Positions 47,832 through 55,856 of a stretch of DNA of 64,000 bases are shown here, one piece after another. The position numbers and the translations under genes are program-made. Position 1 is the first letter of the stretch. Each line of letters starts with the position of its first letter. The notes beneath the pieces were generated by a model. The model was not told the origin of the DNA. It saw only the letters and a program-made list of their open reading frames with translations, and ran no database searches. Origin of the DNA: Stenotrophomonas maltophilia. Its GTDB lineage: Bacteria > Pseudomonadota > Gammaproteobacteria > Xanthomonadales > Xanthomonadaceae. The stretch lies in contig NZ_CP154630.1 in NCBI RefSeq assembly GCF_039555535.1, positions 3,919,001-3,983,000 of the forward strand, read 5' to 3'.

Positions 47832-47953
47832 CGTTGCGTCTCCTGCAGGTTCAAGCGCCATTCTAGGCAGGCACCTGCAGCCATGTCTGCGACCGTCTGT
47901 CGCACGCGCACTCCAGGGTTTCCGCACATCGGCCACGATGGCATGCTCGGCCG

Positions 47954-48556
47954 ATGCGGATCGATCTGTTGCTGCTGGATGTGGATGGCGTGCTGGTGCA
48001 GTACCAGCGCGCGCAGCGTGTACTGCACCTGGCGCAGGCGCTGGGGGTTCCGACGCAGGCCGTGCAGGCTGCGCTGTACGACAGCGGCCTGGAAGCCGCG
48101 CATGACAATGGTGCGCTGGATGGCCCGGCCTATCTCGCGCGATTGGGAGAGCTTCTGCACAGGACTGTCGACGTGGACACCTGGACAGCAGCGCGGCAAG
48201 CCGCCAGCCATCCGCAGCCCGCAGTACTGCAACGGCTGCAGGCCCTGCAGCTGCCGATGGCGGTGCTGACCAACAATGGCGCGCTGATGAAGCAGGCGTT
48301 GCCTTCCCTGCTGCCGGAGCTGTTCCCTGCCCTGCTGGGGCGCGTGTTCTGCAGCGCCGATTTCGGCCTGCGCAAACCGGCGCCGGAGGTGTTCCTGCGC
48401 ACGCTGCAGATGCTCGACGCCGCGCCTGCGTACACGCTGTTCATCGATGACCTGTTCGCCAACGTACGCGGTGCACGCGCCGCCGGCCTACATGCAGAAA
48501 CCGTGCACGATGGCCGTGGACTGGGCAAGGTGTTGAAGCGCTATCGGATTGCGTGA
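47954..48556 (+). CDS. HAD family hydrolase
   Basis: Haloacid dehalogenase-like phosphatase of 200 aa. Motif I is LLLDVDGVLV with nucleophile Asp9 and acid Asp11, motif II MAVLTNNGAL, motif III Lys in GLRKPAPEVF, and motif IV LFIDDLFANVRGARAAGLHA. Cap of the small helical type between motifs I and II (residues 15-90). Similar to phosphoglycolate/5'-nucleotidase-like hydrolases; the substrate cannot be read. Start codon ATG at 47954; weak ribosome site. Confidence 0.85.
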   Translation: MRIDLLLLDVDGVLVQYQRAQRVLHLAQALGVPTQAVQAALYDSGLEAAHDNGALDGPAYLARLGELLHRTVDVDTWTAARQAASHPQPAVLQRLQALQLPMAVLTNNGALMKQALPSLLPELFPALLGRVFCSADFGLRKPAPEVFLRTLQMLDAAPAYTLFIDDLFANVRGARAAGLHAETVHDGRGLGKVLKRYRIA

Positions 48557-48562
48557 ACCGCC

Positions 48563-48632
48563 GTAGAGCCGAGCCCATGCTCGGCTGCTGTTGCCTGGCA
48601 TCGCGATGAGCCGAGCGTAGGCTCGGCTCTAC
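48563..48632. repeat. Head-to-head SMAG pair
   Basis: GTAGAGCCGAGCCCATGCTC at 48563-48587 and the inverse, ending CTCTAC, at 48609-48632. Together they can fold into one long hairpin between the convergent HAD and argD genes. Confidence 0.85.
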
Positions 48633-48649
48633 AGATGCCTCTGCTGGCG

Positions 48650-49876
48650 TCAGCGCGCGGCAATGAACGCAGCAATCGCTGCGCGCAGGCGCTTCAGGCC
48701 TTCGGCCACTTCTTCGTCGGTGATGTTCAACGACGGCACGAAGCGAAGCACGTCCGGGCCGGCCTGCAGGGTCAGCAGGCCCTGCTCGGCGGCATGGTCG
48801 AGGATCGCTCCGGCCTGGCCAGCGAAGTCCTTGCTCAGCACCGCGCCCAGCATCAGGCCGCGGCCACGCACGTCGCTGAACACACCGAACTCGTCGTTGA
48901 TGCGGGCGAAGCCATCGCGCAGCGCCTTCGACTGGCGGCTGACATTGGCCGCGATCTCCGCCGAGGCCAGCTTGCGCAGTGCCACGCGGGCGACCGCAGC
49001 GGCCAGCGGGTTGCCACCGAAGGTGGTGCCGTGCGCGCCGAACTGCATGGTCTCGGCTACCTTCGGGCCGGCCAGCATCGCGCCGATCGGGAAGCCACCG
49101 CCGAGTGCCTTGGCCAGGGTGACCATGTCCGGCACCACGTCGTCCTGCCAGTGCGCGAACAGCGTGCCGGTGCGGCCCATGCCGGCCTGGATCTCATCCA
49201 GCACCAGCAACGCGTTGTGCTGGTCGCACAGCTCGCGCACGCGCTTGAGGAAACCGGACTTGGCCGGCATCACGCCGCCCTCGCCCTGGATCGGCTCCAG
49301 CATCACTGCAGCCACATCGCCGGCGGCCATCGCGGTTTCCAACTGCACTTCATCGTTGAAATCGATGTAGCGGAAGCCGCCGGGCAGCGGCTCGTAGCCT
49401 TCCTGGTACTTCGGCTGGGCAGTGGCGGTCACCGCGCCCATGGTGCGGCCGTGGAAGCTGCCGCGGAAGGTGATGATCACCCGCTTGTCGGCCGGGCGGC
49501 CCTGGCTGGAGGCCCACTTGCGGACCATCTTGATCGCCACTTCATTGGCTTCGGCGCCGGAATTGCACAGGAACACGCGCTCGGCGAAGCGGCTGGCCTT
49601 CACCAGCTCCTCGGCCAGGTGCAGTGGCGGCGCGCTGTAGAACACGTTGCTGGTATGCCAGAGCTTGCCGGCCTGTTCGACCAGCGCGGCCACCAGGTCC
49701 GGGTCGTTGTGGCCCAGGCCGCACACGGCGATGCCGGCGGCCAGGTCGATGAACTCACGGCCCTGGCTGTCCCACACGCGGGCGCCCTGGCCTCGCTCCA
49801 GTACCACCTGGCGGGGCTTGTAGACCGGCAGGTAATAGTGCGAAAGGGAGATCAGCGGATCGGTCGCGGCGGTCAT
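48650..49876 (-). CDS. argD: Acetylornithine/succinyldiaminopimelate transaminase family
   Basis: PLP class III aminotransferase of 408 aa for arginine (and possibly lysine) biosynthesis. Blocks: FIDLAAGIAVCGLGHNDPDLV, FLCNSGAEANEVAIKMVRKW near 105, FRGSFHGRTMGAVTATAQPKYQ, LEPIQGEGGV near 200, LVLDEIQAGMGRTGTLFAHW, and the PLP lysine in VTLAKALGGGFPIGAML near 260. Start ATG at 49876. It lies alone; no other arg genes are near, so the exact substrate (acetylornithine versus other) is by family only. Confidence 0.92.
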   Translation of the reverse strand: MTAATDPLISLSHYYLPVYKPRQVVLERGQGARVWDSQGREFIDLAAGIAVCGLGHNDPDLVAALVEQAGKLWHTSNVFYSAPPLHLAEELVKASRFAERVFLCNSGAEANEVAIKMVRKWASSQGRPADKRVIITFRGSFHGRTMGAVTATAQPKYQEGYEPLPGGFRYIDFNDEVQLETAMAAGDVAAVMLEPIQGEGGVMPAKSGFLKRVRELCDQHNALLVLDEIQAGMGRTGTLFAHWQDDVVPDMVTLAKALGGGFPIGAMLAGPKVAETMQFGAHGTTFGGNPLAAAVARVALRKLASAEIAANVSRQSKALRDGFARINDEFGVFSDVRGRGLMLGAVLSKDFAGQAGAILDHAAEQGLLTLQAGPDVLRFVPSLNITDEEVAEGLKRLRAAIAAFIAAR

Positions 49877-49939
49877 GGCAGTCGGCAGGATTCAGGAATC
49901 CCCATTCTCGCGCCGGAACCCCTGCGGCACAATGCGCCC

Positions 49940-50812
49940 ATGCGACCGTTTTCCGCCCCCCAGCTGAACCCCGCCACCGAGACCGGCTGGCGCCGCCGGT
50001 GGTTCGACATCATCTACCGCCACGACACCCGCCCTTCGCGCAATTTCGACCTGATCCTGGTGGTGGCGATCGTCGCCAGCATCCTGGTGGTGATGATCGA
50101 CAGCGTGCAGCACCTGCACGCCGAATGGTCCACCGGCCTGTACATCCTGGAATGGGGCTTCACGATCATCTTCACCGCCGAGTACCTGCTGCGGCTGGCG
50201 GTGGTCAAGCGCCCGCTGCGGTATGCGGTGAGCATCTGGGGCATCATCGACCTGCTGTCGATCCTGCCCGCCTACCTGTCGATGTTCATCCCCGGCGCGC
50301 AGAGCCTGCTGGTGGTGCGCGCACTGCGCATCCTGCGCGTGTTCCGCATCCTCAAGCTGACCCGCTACATCGAGGAAAGCGGCGTACTGATGACGTCGCT
50401 GTGGCGCAGCCGGCGCAAAGTGCTGGTGTTCCTGTTCACGGTGATCACCATCACCATCATCGCCGGCGCACTGATGTACGTGATCGAAGGCCCCGAGCAT
50501 GGTTTCAGCAACATCCCGGCCAGCATGTACTGGGCGGTGGTAACCATGGCCACGGTCGGCTTCGGTGACATCGTGCCGCAGACCGTGCTTGGCCGCTTCG
50601 TCACCTCGGTGCTGATCCTGATCGGCTACAGCATCATCGCCGTGCCCACCGGCATCTACACCGCCGAACTGGCCAGCACGATGCGCGAGGCCGAGTTGGC
50701 CGCGCGCCGTGACGCACGTGGCTGCCCGCAGTGCGGATTGGAAGGCCACGAGCCGGATGCACGGCACTGCCGCAAGTGCGGCGGTGAGCTGCCGGACGCG
50801 TTCAGCCATTGA
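49940..50812 (+). CDS. Voltage-gated potassium channel protein with C-terminal zinc ribbon
   Basis: Six-helix ion channel of the Kv type, 290 aa. Membrane segments S1-S4 at about residues 38-60, 75-95, 105-125 and the S4 charged stretch LRILRVFRILKLTRYIEE near 135, then S5 (VLVFLFTVITITIIAGALMYVIE), pore with the K+ filter TMATVGFGDIVP near 210, and S6 (FVTSVLILIGYSIIAVPTGIY). The cytoplasmic tail ends with CPQCGLEGHEPDARHCRKCGGEL, a small zinc-ribbon-like pair of CxxC, an unusual addition for this family that may bind zinc or mediate assembly. The start at 49940 follows CACAAT, so the leader is short. Confidence 0.9.
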   Translation: MRPFSAPQLNPATETGWRRRWFDIIYRHDTRPSRNFDLILVVAIVASILVVMIDSVQHLHAEWSTGLYILEWGFTIIFTAEYLLRLAVVKRPLRYAVSIWGIIDLLSILPAYLSMFIPGAQSLLVVRALRILRVFRILKLTRYIEESGVLMTSLWRSRRKVLVFLFTVITITIIAGALMYVIEGPEHGFSNIPASMYWAVVTMATVGFGDIVPQTVLGRFVTSVLILIGYSIIAVPTGIYTAELASTMREAELAARRDARGCPQCGLEGHEPDARHCRKCGGELPDAFSH

Positions 50813-50820
50813 GGCACATG

Positions 50821-50841
50821 CCGGCCAGCGGCCGGCACTAC
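50821..50841. repeat. SMAG-like palindrome
   Basis: CCGGCCAGCGGCCGGCACTAC, ends CTAC. Confidence 0.75.
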
Positions 50842-50874
50842 CCCTTGGCGTTTACGCATGGATGCGCGCGCTGC

Positions 50875-51828
50875 TCATCGCATGCGGTTGCTGGTAGTTA
50901 CCAGATCGTTGTAAGCGGCAAGGATCGTTGACTGCGCCCCTTCCGGGTCGGTGGTGAGCCAACTTCCTGACGCCTTCCGTTCTGCCGCCAGCGCTTCGGC
51001 GGTGATCGGCTTGTGCTGCTCCAGGCGCTCGACGCCACGTCCCGCGGTACGCACCAGCTTGTCCGCCGAACGCTGCACGTGGCCCCACATCGGGTCATCC
51101 TTGCCGACGCCACCGTTCTGGATCTCCGTCACCAGTGCCTGGAAGTCAGCCAGCTGCGCGCGCAACGCTGCAACGTCCGGCGCGTCGCTCTGGAACGCCA
51201 TGGCCAGCTGCTTGCCATCGCCCAGCAGGCGAAGATGGTAGTAGGCCAGCGAACGCCCTTCGCTTTCCTCGATCTGCTTCAGCTGCGCGACCCGGCGATC
51301 GTTCTCGTTCTTTTCCAGCGCCACATCCATCGCTTCGCTGGCCCTGAAGAAATCGGCGTAGGCCTGCATCAACGGGGCATGCTGGCTGCGCATCCCTTCA
51401 CCGCCATCACGGCGATAGTCCTCGCGGGTGAAGTAGCCATCGGCACGCTCGACCAGGGTGTTCAATGCCTGGAATGCCTGCTGATAGTCACGCGCGGGGC
51501 CATCCATCGGCAGTGCCGGGGTCTTCGCCAGCGCGTCGGTCAGGGGCTGGCCGCAGTACTCGACGCGGTGCGACAGCACCTTTCCGGGCGAACGCGGCTG
51601 CGCTTCCTTGCCGGTCGGGCCGGCTTCGGGGTCCTTCATCCAGCTGGTGTAGGCCTGGAAGCCCTCGTGGAAGGGCTGTTCAACGCCGTTGTAGCACTCG
51701 ATGTAGGCGTTCACCTTCTCCAGGCCGGGGTCGGCCACCGGCAGCCCTGCCGATCTGTTGCAGCCGCTCAGGCCCGCCACAGCGCCGATCAGCAGCAGCG
51801 GCGCGATACGCAGACAGGACGTCGTCAT
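50875..51828 (-). CDS. DUF3829 family lipoprotein (paralogue 1)
   Basis: Secreted lipoprotein of 317 aa with signal MTTSCLRIAPLLLIGAVAGLSGC (lipid Cys). The body has the helical pattern KVNAYIECYNGVEQPFHEGFQAYTSWMKDPEAGPTGKEA shared with the upstream paralogue. An ATG four codons upstream is possible; 51828 is chosen because GAGAGA lies in front. The two genes are adjacent on the same strand (30 bases apart), look like a tandem duplication, and are likely co-transcribed. Function unknown. Confidence 0.82.
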   Translation of the reverse strand: MTTSCLRIAPLLLIGAVAGLSGCNRSAGLPVADPGLEKVNAYIECYNGVEQPFHEGFQAYTSWMKDPEAGPTGKEAQPRSPGKVLSHRVEYCGQPLTDALAKTPALPMDGPARDYQQAFQALNTLVERADGYFTREDYRRDGGEGMRSQHAPLMQAYADFFRASEAMDVALEKNENDRRVAQLKQIEESEGRSLAYYHLRLLGDGKQLAMAFQSDAPDVAALRAQLADFQALVTEIQNGGVGKDDPMWGHVQRSADKLVRTAGRGVERLEQHKPITAEALAAERKASGSWLTTDPEGAQSTILAAYNDLVTTSNRMR

Positions 51829-51857
51829 GGTCTCTCGCATGAGTACTGGCGCGCCGG

Positions 51858-52850
51858 TCACTGGCGGTTGCTCTGGAAAACGAGCGAGTTGTATTCCTGC
51901 ATCAGCTTGCTGGCCGAACCGCGCGGCGCCATCGACGGCGAATCAAGCATGCGTCGTTCGAAATCGGTGTAAGGCTTTTTCTCGCTGACGCGCTGCAGCC
52001 GCTCCTTGCCTTCGCGCCGGAAATTCTCGGCACCACGTTCGAAGCCTTCCCAGTCCGACTTGCCCGGCTCCTGGTCGGCAACCTTGGCGTGCGCTTCATC
52101 GGAGATGCGATTGAAGGCATCCAGGCGTTCGCGGGCCTTGGCCTGATCGAAATCATCTTCGCTCATCAGATCCATGAGGGCCTTGGCCTCCAGCATCATC
52201 GCCAGGCGGTAGTACTCGCGCGTGCGGCCCTCGGCCTGCTCCAGCGCCTTGAGCTGCTCGCGCTGGGCGGCATCGTTCTGATGCTCCAGCTCGGCATTGA
52301 AGGTTTCGCTGGCAGCCACGAAATCCTTGAAGGCGGCCATCAACGGCGCGTGCAGCTGCTTGCCCTTGGCAAACTGGTCGTCTTCGTAGTCCTGGCGATC
52401 GTAGTAGTCGTGCGCGTCCTTGCTGACCGGCACCAGCGCCTTCAGCGCCTGCTGGTAATGGCCTGCAGCAGCATCGAGTTCGGCCAGCGCCGGCTTGGCA
52501 GCGATCGCCTCGGTCACCGGGGCGTCGCACTGCTTCATGTCGTAGTCGCTGATCTCGAACGGGCCGTACACGTGCGTCTCACGCCCGGTCGGGCCAGCGT
52601 CGACATCCTTGATCCAGCGCGTGTAGGACTGGATGCTGCCGTGGGTCTTCGAATCCAGCGCGTTGAAGCAACCGATGTAGGCGTTGAGCTTGGCGGTCAA
52701 CTGCTGCTGTGTATCGGACGAGGCCGCGCTGGCGTCCGGCGTGCCGGAGGAATCAGCGCCGCCCGCAGCTGCGGGGGCCTTGCCACCGCAGGCGGTCAGG
52801 ATCAACGACAGCGAAGCGGCCAGCGCCGCGACGGAAAGAGTGCGTGACAT
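51858..52850 (-). CDS. DUF3829 family lipoprotein (paralogue 2)
   Basis: Secreted lipoprotein of 330 aa, signal MSRTLSVAALAASLSLILTAC with lipid Cys21, then an Ala/Ser-rich linker. The helical domain LNAYIGCFNALDSKTHGSIQSYTRWIKDVDAGPTGRETHVYGP parallels the downstream gene. It also shares HAPLMAAFKDFVAASETFNAELEHQNDAAQREQLKALEQAEGRTREYYRLAMM with HAPLMQAYADFFRASEAMDVALEK.... First gene of the pair. Confidence 0.82.
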   Translation of the reverse strand: MSRTLSVAALAASLSLILTACGGKAPAAAGGADSSGTPDASAASSDTQQQLTAKLNAYIGCFNALDSKTHGSIQSYTRWIKDVDAGPTGRETHVYGPFEISDYDMKQCDAPVTEAIAAKPALAELDAAAGHYQQALKALVPVSKDAHDYYDRQDYEDDQFAKGKQLHAPLMAAFKDFVAASETFNAELEHQNDAAQREQLKALEQAEGRTREYYRLAMMLEAKALMDLMSEDDFDQAKARERLDAFNRISDEAHAKVADQEPGKSDWEGFERGAENFRREGKERLQRVSEKKPYTDFERRMLDSPSMAPRGSASKLMQEYNSLVFQSNRQ

Positions 52851-52943
52851 GTGCTCACATCCTTGTTGGAAACGATTACAGCCGCGCATTCTAGCGCAGC
52901 AGGCCGAGCGTCGCAGCCCTCGGCCTCTTCCGGTAGTGCGATA

Positions 52944-53771
52944 TCAATCCAGGAACAGATCCGGCAGCAACGGCCGCGACGGGTCCACCGCGTAGCCCGA
53001 AAGATCGGTGACGCCGGCCTGCGCCAGCACTTCATCATCGATCAGGAACTGGCCATGGAAACCGGCCGCTTCGCGCACCAGCACCGCATGCGCCGCGTCG
53101 GCCATGATCTGTGGCGTGCGGCAACCGGCCGCATCCACGCCCGGAATCATGTTGATCGCATCGGTGGCGATCACCGTGCGCGGCCACAGCGCGTTCACCG
53201 CCACGCCCTGCGGACCGAACTCCGCAGCCAGCCCCAGGGTGACGAAGCTCATGCCCATCTTTGCCAGCGTGTAGCCGGTGTGCGGTGCCCACCACTTCGG
53301 CTCCAGGCTCGGCGGTGGTGCCAGGGTGAGGATGTGGGGATTCGGCGCCTGCAGCAGGTACGGCAGGCAGGCCTGCGCGCACAGGAAACTGCCGCGCGCA
53401 TTGACCTGCTGCATCAGGTCGAAGCGCTTCATCGGCGTATCCAGCGTGCCGCGCAGCCAGATCGCGCTGGCGTTGTTGATCAGGATGTCGATGCCACCGA
53501 AGGTATCGACCGTGGCCGCGACGGCCGCCTGCACCTGCTCTTCCTCGCGGATGTCGCACTTCAGCGCCAGGCCCTGCCCGCCTGCCGCCGTCACCGCTTC
53601 GGCAGCGGTGTGGATGGTGCCCGGCAGCTTCGGATTGGGCACCGACGACTTGGCCGCGATGGCCACATTGGCACCGTCGCGCGCAGCGCGCAGTGCGATG
53701 GCCAGGCCGATGCCACGCGAGGCACCGGTGATGAAAAGCGTTTTGCCCTGCAGACTGCCCACGTTCCACAC
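52944..53771 (-). CDS. Short-chain dehydrogenase/reductase (HSDL2-like)
   Basis: NAD(P)-dependent oxidoreductase of about 275 aa. Cofactor motif TGASRGIG near residue 15, NNASA near 100, and active-site pattern with YTLAKMG near 168. The typical catalytic Ser position reads LTLAPPPSLEPKW, and the overall layout resembles HSDL2-like SDRs. The start is uncertain: GTG at 53771 or GTG at 53762, the latter with GGAG ten bases upstream. Substrate unknown. Confidence 0.85.
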   Translation of the reverse strand: MWNVGSLQGKTLFITGASRGIGLAIALRAARDGANVAIAAKSSVPNPKLPGTIHTAAEAVTAAGGQGLALKCDIREEEQVQAAVAATVDTFGGIDILINNASAIWLRGTLDTPMKRFDLMQQVNARGSFLCAQACLPYLLQAPNPHILTLAPPPSLEPKWWAPHTGYTLAKMGMSFVTLGLAAEFGPQGVAVNALWPRTVIATDAINMIPGVDAAGCRTPQIMADAAHAVLVREAAGFHGQFLIDDEVLAQAGVTDLSGYAVDPSRPLLPDLFLD

Positions 53772-53870
53772 TCCAGCGTATGCAATGAGCCGCTAGTATG
53801 CCGCGCCGACGCGGAGTTCACCCGGCCTTGACGATACTCGGGCCTCCAGCCAACGCACGAGGTTCACGCC

Positions 53871-54554
53871 ATGCGCCGTTCCCGCCTGTTGCTGCCTGCC
53901 TTGGGGCTTGCCCTGCTGACTGCCTGCCAGGGCCGTTCGCCGGAACCCGGCAAGGAGACGCCCGCCGGTGACGCGCCCAGCGCGGAGAAGGCTGCCGCCG
54001 ACGGAAAGATGCGCTGGAGCGAGGCCGTGGTCTGGGATGGCGATCTGAACGCATGCCGCCAGGGCGAGAATGCGGCCACCCGGGATTGCCTGCGCGATGC
54101 AATGCGAGCGGGCGGAGCGAGCGCCGAGGCGATCACCGCCGCCGAGCAACTGTCCAGCGCCGGGGAACTGGCGTATGTCACAGCGTGGCATGAGAACGAG
54201 GGGCTGGGCATTGCCACGGTCGAGTATCCCTTCCGGGCCAACACCAACGAAGGCACCCGCCTGGTCGACGCCAGCGGCAAGCGCATCGATGTGGATGCCG
54301 TGCAACTGGACGACACGCTGCGTGCCGACGCGACCGTGCAGGAGCTGCTGAAGGCGAACCCGCAGGCCACGCCGTTCGCGCCTGCGCAGTCGGCCGGAGC
54401 GACACCGCTGGAGGGCGGCGGCATCCGCCTGCTGTACCGCACGCCGCTGCGTGACTGCCACGCCTGCCCGGACGTGGGCCAGCTGCAGATCGCCTATGAC
54501 TTCGATGCCAAGCGCAACTTCATCGGCCAGCAGGTGGTGCCGGCGACGCCGTAA
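53871..54554 (+). CDS. Hypothetical lipoprotein
   Basis: 227 aa with signal MRRSRLLLPALGLALLTAC (lipid Cys19), then a Pro/Ala/Glu linker. No family recognised. Cys pairs CRQGENAATRDC and CHAC are present. The middle reads WHENEGLGIATVEYPFRANTNEGTRLVDASGKRIDV, with a beta-rich look. The reading frame has normal codon use. Confidence 0.75.
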   Translation: MRRSRLLLPALGLALLTACQGRSPEPGKETPAGDAPSAEKAAADGKMRWSEAVVWDGDLNACRQGENAATRDCLRDAMRAGGASAEAITAAEQLSSAGELAYVTAWHENEGLGIATVEYPFRANTNEGTRLVDASGKRIDVDAVQLDDTLRADATVQELLKANPQATPFAPAQSAGATPLEGGGIRLLYRTPLRDCHACPDVGQLQIAYDFDAKRNFIGQQVVPATP

Positions 54555-54570
54555 CCCGGAAACGCCGCGT

Positions 54571-54592
54571 GTCGCCGGGCCATGCCCGGCGG
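54571..54592. repeat. Inverted repeat GTCGCCGGGCCATGCCCGGCGG
   Basis: Palindrome in the 51-base gap between two convergent genes; related to 34101. Confidence 0.55.
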
Positions 54593-54605
54593 ACGCAGCG
54601 ACGCG

Positions 54606-55112
54606 TCATCGATAGGCCTGCACCTGCTTCTGCAGCAGATGCGGCACGATCAACCGGTGCACGGGCGCGACCGGCAGCATGTAAAGGCGGCCAAACGCGT
54701 TGTGCGTATGCACCACCGTCGCCACTTCCAGCACGTCGCCCTGCCATTGCAGGGCCAGCTGTACGCGCAGGTGGCGATCATCGTCTTCCAGCACGATGGC
54801 ATCGTCATCCAGCGACTGCAGGGTGAAGATGCCCAGCCGCTGGCCGGGAGCCGGATCGACAGTATCCTGCACCGCCCGCAACGACCCCAGATGCTTCATG
54901 CCCAGCAAGCGCATGCCGTGGTTGCGCAGCGCCATCAAGCCATCGAACCAGCCCGGAATGGTCGCCGCCATGTCGCGGTAGGCCTGCAGTGCGGTACGCC
55001 CGTCGCGCCGGGTAGTGGCCTGGCATGCGTGCACGAAGTCGGCGCCGGGCAGCTGTGTGCGCAGCACGCTGCCCGCGCTCGGCGGGGCGCTCATCACCTG
55101 CGATGCACTCAC
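54606..55112 (-). CDS. DUF2867 family protein
   Basis: 168 aa from a GTG start at 55112 (162 from ATG at 55094). The GTG overlaps the TGA of the upstream kinase-like gene (GTGA), which favours it. Family pattern: RLGIFTLQSLDDDAIVLEDDDRHLRVQLALQWQGDVLEVATVVHTHNAFGRLYMLPVAPVHRLIVPHLL. No signal or membrane segment. DUF2867 proteins often lie next to polyketide or lipid-related genes; here it is coupled to a RIO-like kinase fold. Confidence 0.8.
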   Translation of the reverse strand: MSASQVMSAPPSAGSVLRTQLPGADFVHACQATTRRDGRTALQAYRDMAATIPGWFDGLMALRNHGMRLLGMKHLGSLRAVQDTVDPAPGQRLGIFTLQSLDDDAIVLEDDDRHLRVQLALQWQGDVLEVATVVHTHNAFGRLYMLPVAPVHRLIVPHLLQKQVQAYR

Positions 55113-55771
55113 GGCTTCGGTCCCTGCCCTTCGTTGTCTTCCCAGTGCAGGATGCGGCGGGTGACGAAGCGATAGACCGGTTTGCCGGTGGCGAACCACA
55201 GCTCACGCACCCACGAGGTGCGCTTGAGCACGCGCTTCTCCACCGGGGTGAGCGATTCACGGCAATACATGCGCTTGTGCTTGAGCAGGTGGCGCAGGTC
55301 CTCGCGCGCCAGCAGGCGCATCCAGCGCGAGCGCGGGTGGCCGATCACTGCCAGCTGGAAGTCGATCAGCGCCGGGCGGCCGTCTTCGGTGACCAGCCAG
55401 TTGGCCTCCTTGGCCAGATCGTTGTGGGCCACGCCGTTCCGATGCAGCTGCTGCAGCAGCCGGCGCGCGGAACGAAACCAGGCCAGGTCGCCGCGCGGCG
55501 GGCGCTGGTACATGGCATCGCCGGCCATGAAGCTGCGGTCGAGGTGGCGGCCATCCCATGCAAGCAACTGCGGCACGTCGGCCATGCCGTGAATATGGCG
55601 CAACGCGCGTGCTTCACGCCGCGCCAGCCACCACGCGGGCAGCCGCAGCCACAGCGGCGTAGCGCGCAGATCGCGGCGCACGAACGGGCCGTTGGGCCCT
55701 TCAACCAGAAGGATCCGGCCGAAACTGTCGGCCTTCAAGGCACGGTGGGGAGCGTCTGGCGTATGCGGCAT
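55109..55771 (-). CDS. Kinase-fold protein (InaA/RIO-like)
   Basis: 220 aa protein with the atypical kinase core: LLQQLHRNGVAHNDLAKEANWLV (HxDL-type catalytic loop with Asp and Asn) and PALIDFQLAV (D of the DFG-like position). Its size and order suggest a RIO/lipopolysaccharide kinase type. Lys for ATP is probably the K or R in FVRRDLRAT. It overlaps the downstream DUF2867 gene. The substrate is unknown. Confidence 0.82.
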   Translation of the reverse strand: MPHTPDAPHRALKADSFGRILLVEGPNGPFVRRDLRATPLWLRLPAWWLARREARALRHIHGMADVPQLLAWDGRHLDRSFMAGDAMYQRPPRGDLAWFRSARRLLQQLHRNGVAHNDLAKEANWLVTEDGRPALIDFQLAVIGHPRSRWMRLLAREDLRHLLKHKRMYCRESLTPVEKRVLKRTSWVRELWFATGKPVYRFVTRRILHWEDNEGQGPKP

Positions 55772-55844
55772 GACCCCATTCTAGGCGATGGCGCCGGTTG
55801 CAAACGGTCACGAAGCGGCTGGGAACCAGTCACGTTCACGCCCC

Positions 55845-55850
55845 TATAAT
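55845..55850 (+). promoter_or_regulatory. -10 box placing transcription start at the ATG of the LssY-like gene
   Basis: Consensus TATAAT ends six bases before the ATG at 55857, so the mRNA should start at or within a base or two of the start codon (leaderless). No clear -35. Confidence 0.5.
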
Positions 55851-55856
55851 CGGGCA

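Noticed and set aside
48635..50812. 725-codon open frame ending in the channel gene
   Set aside because: The first 435 codons are antisense to argD; the channel begins at 49940.
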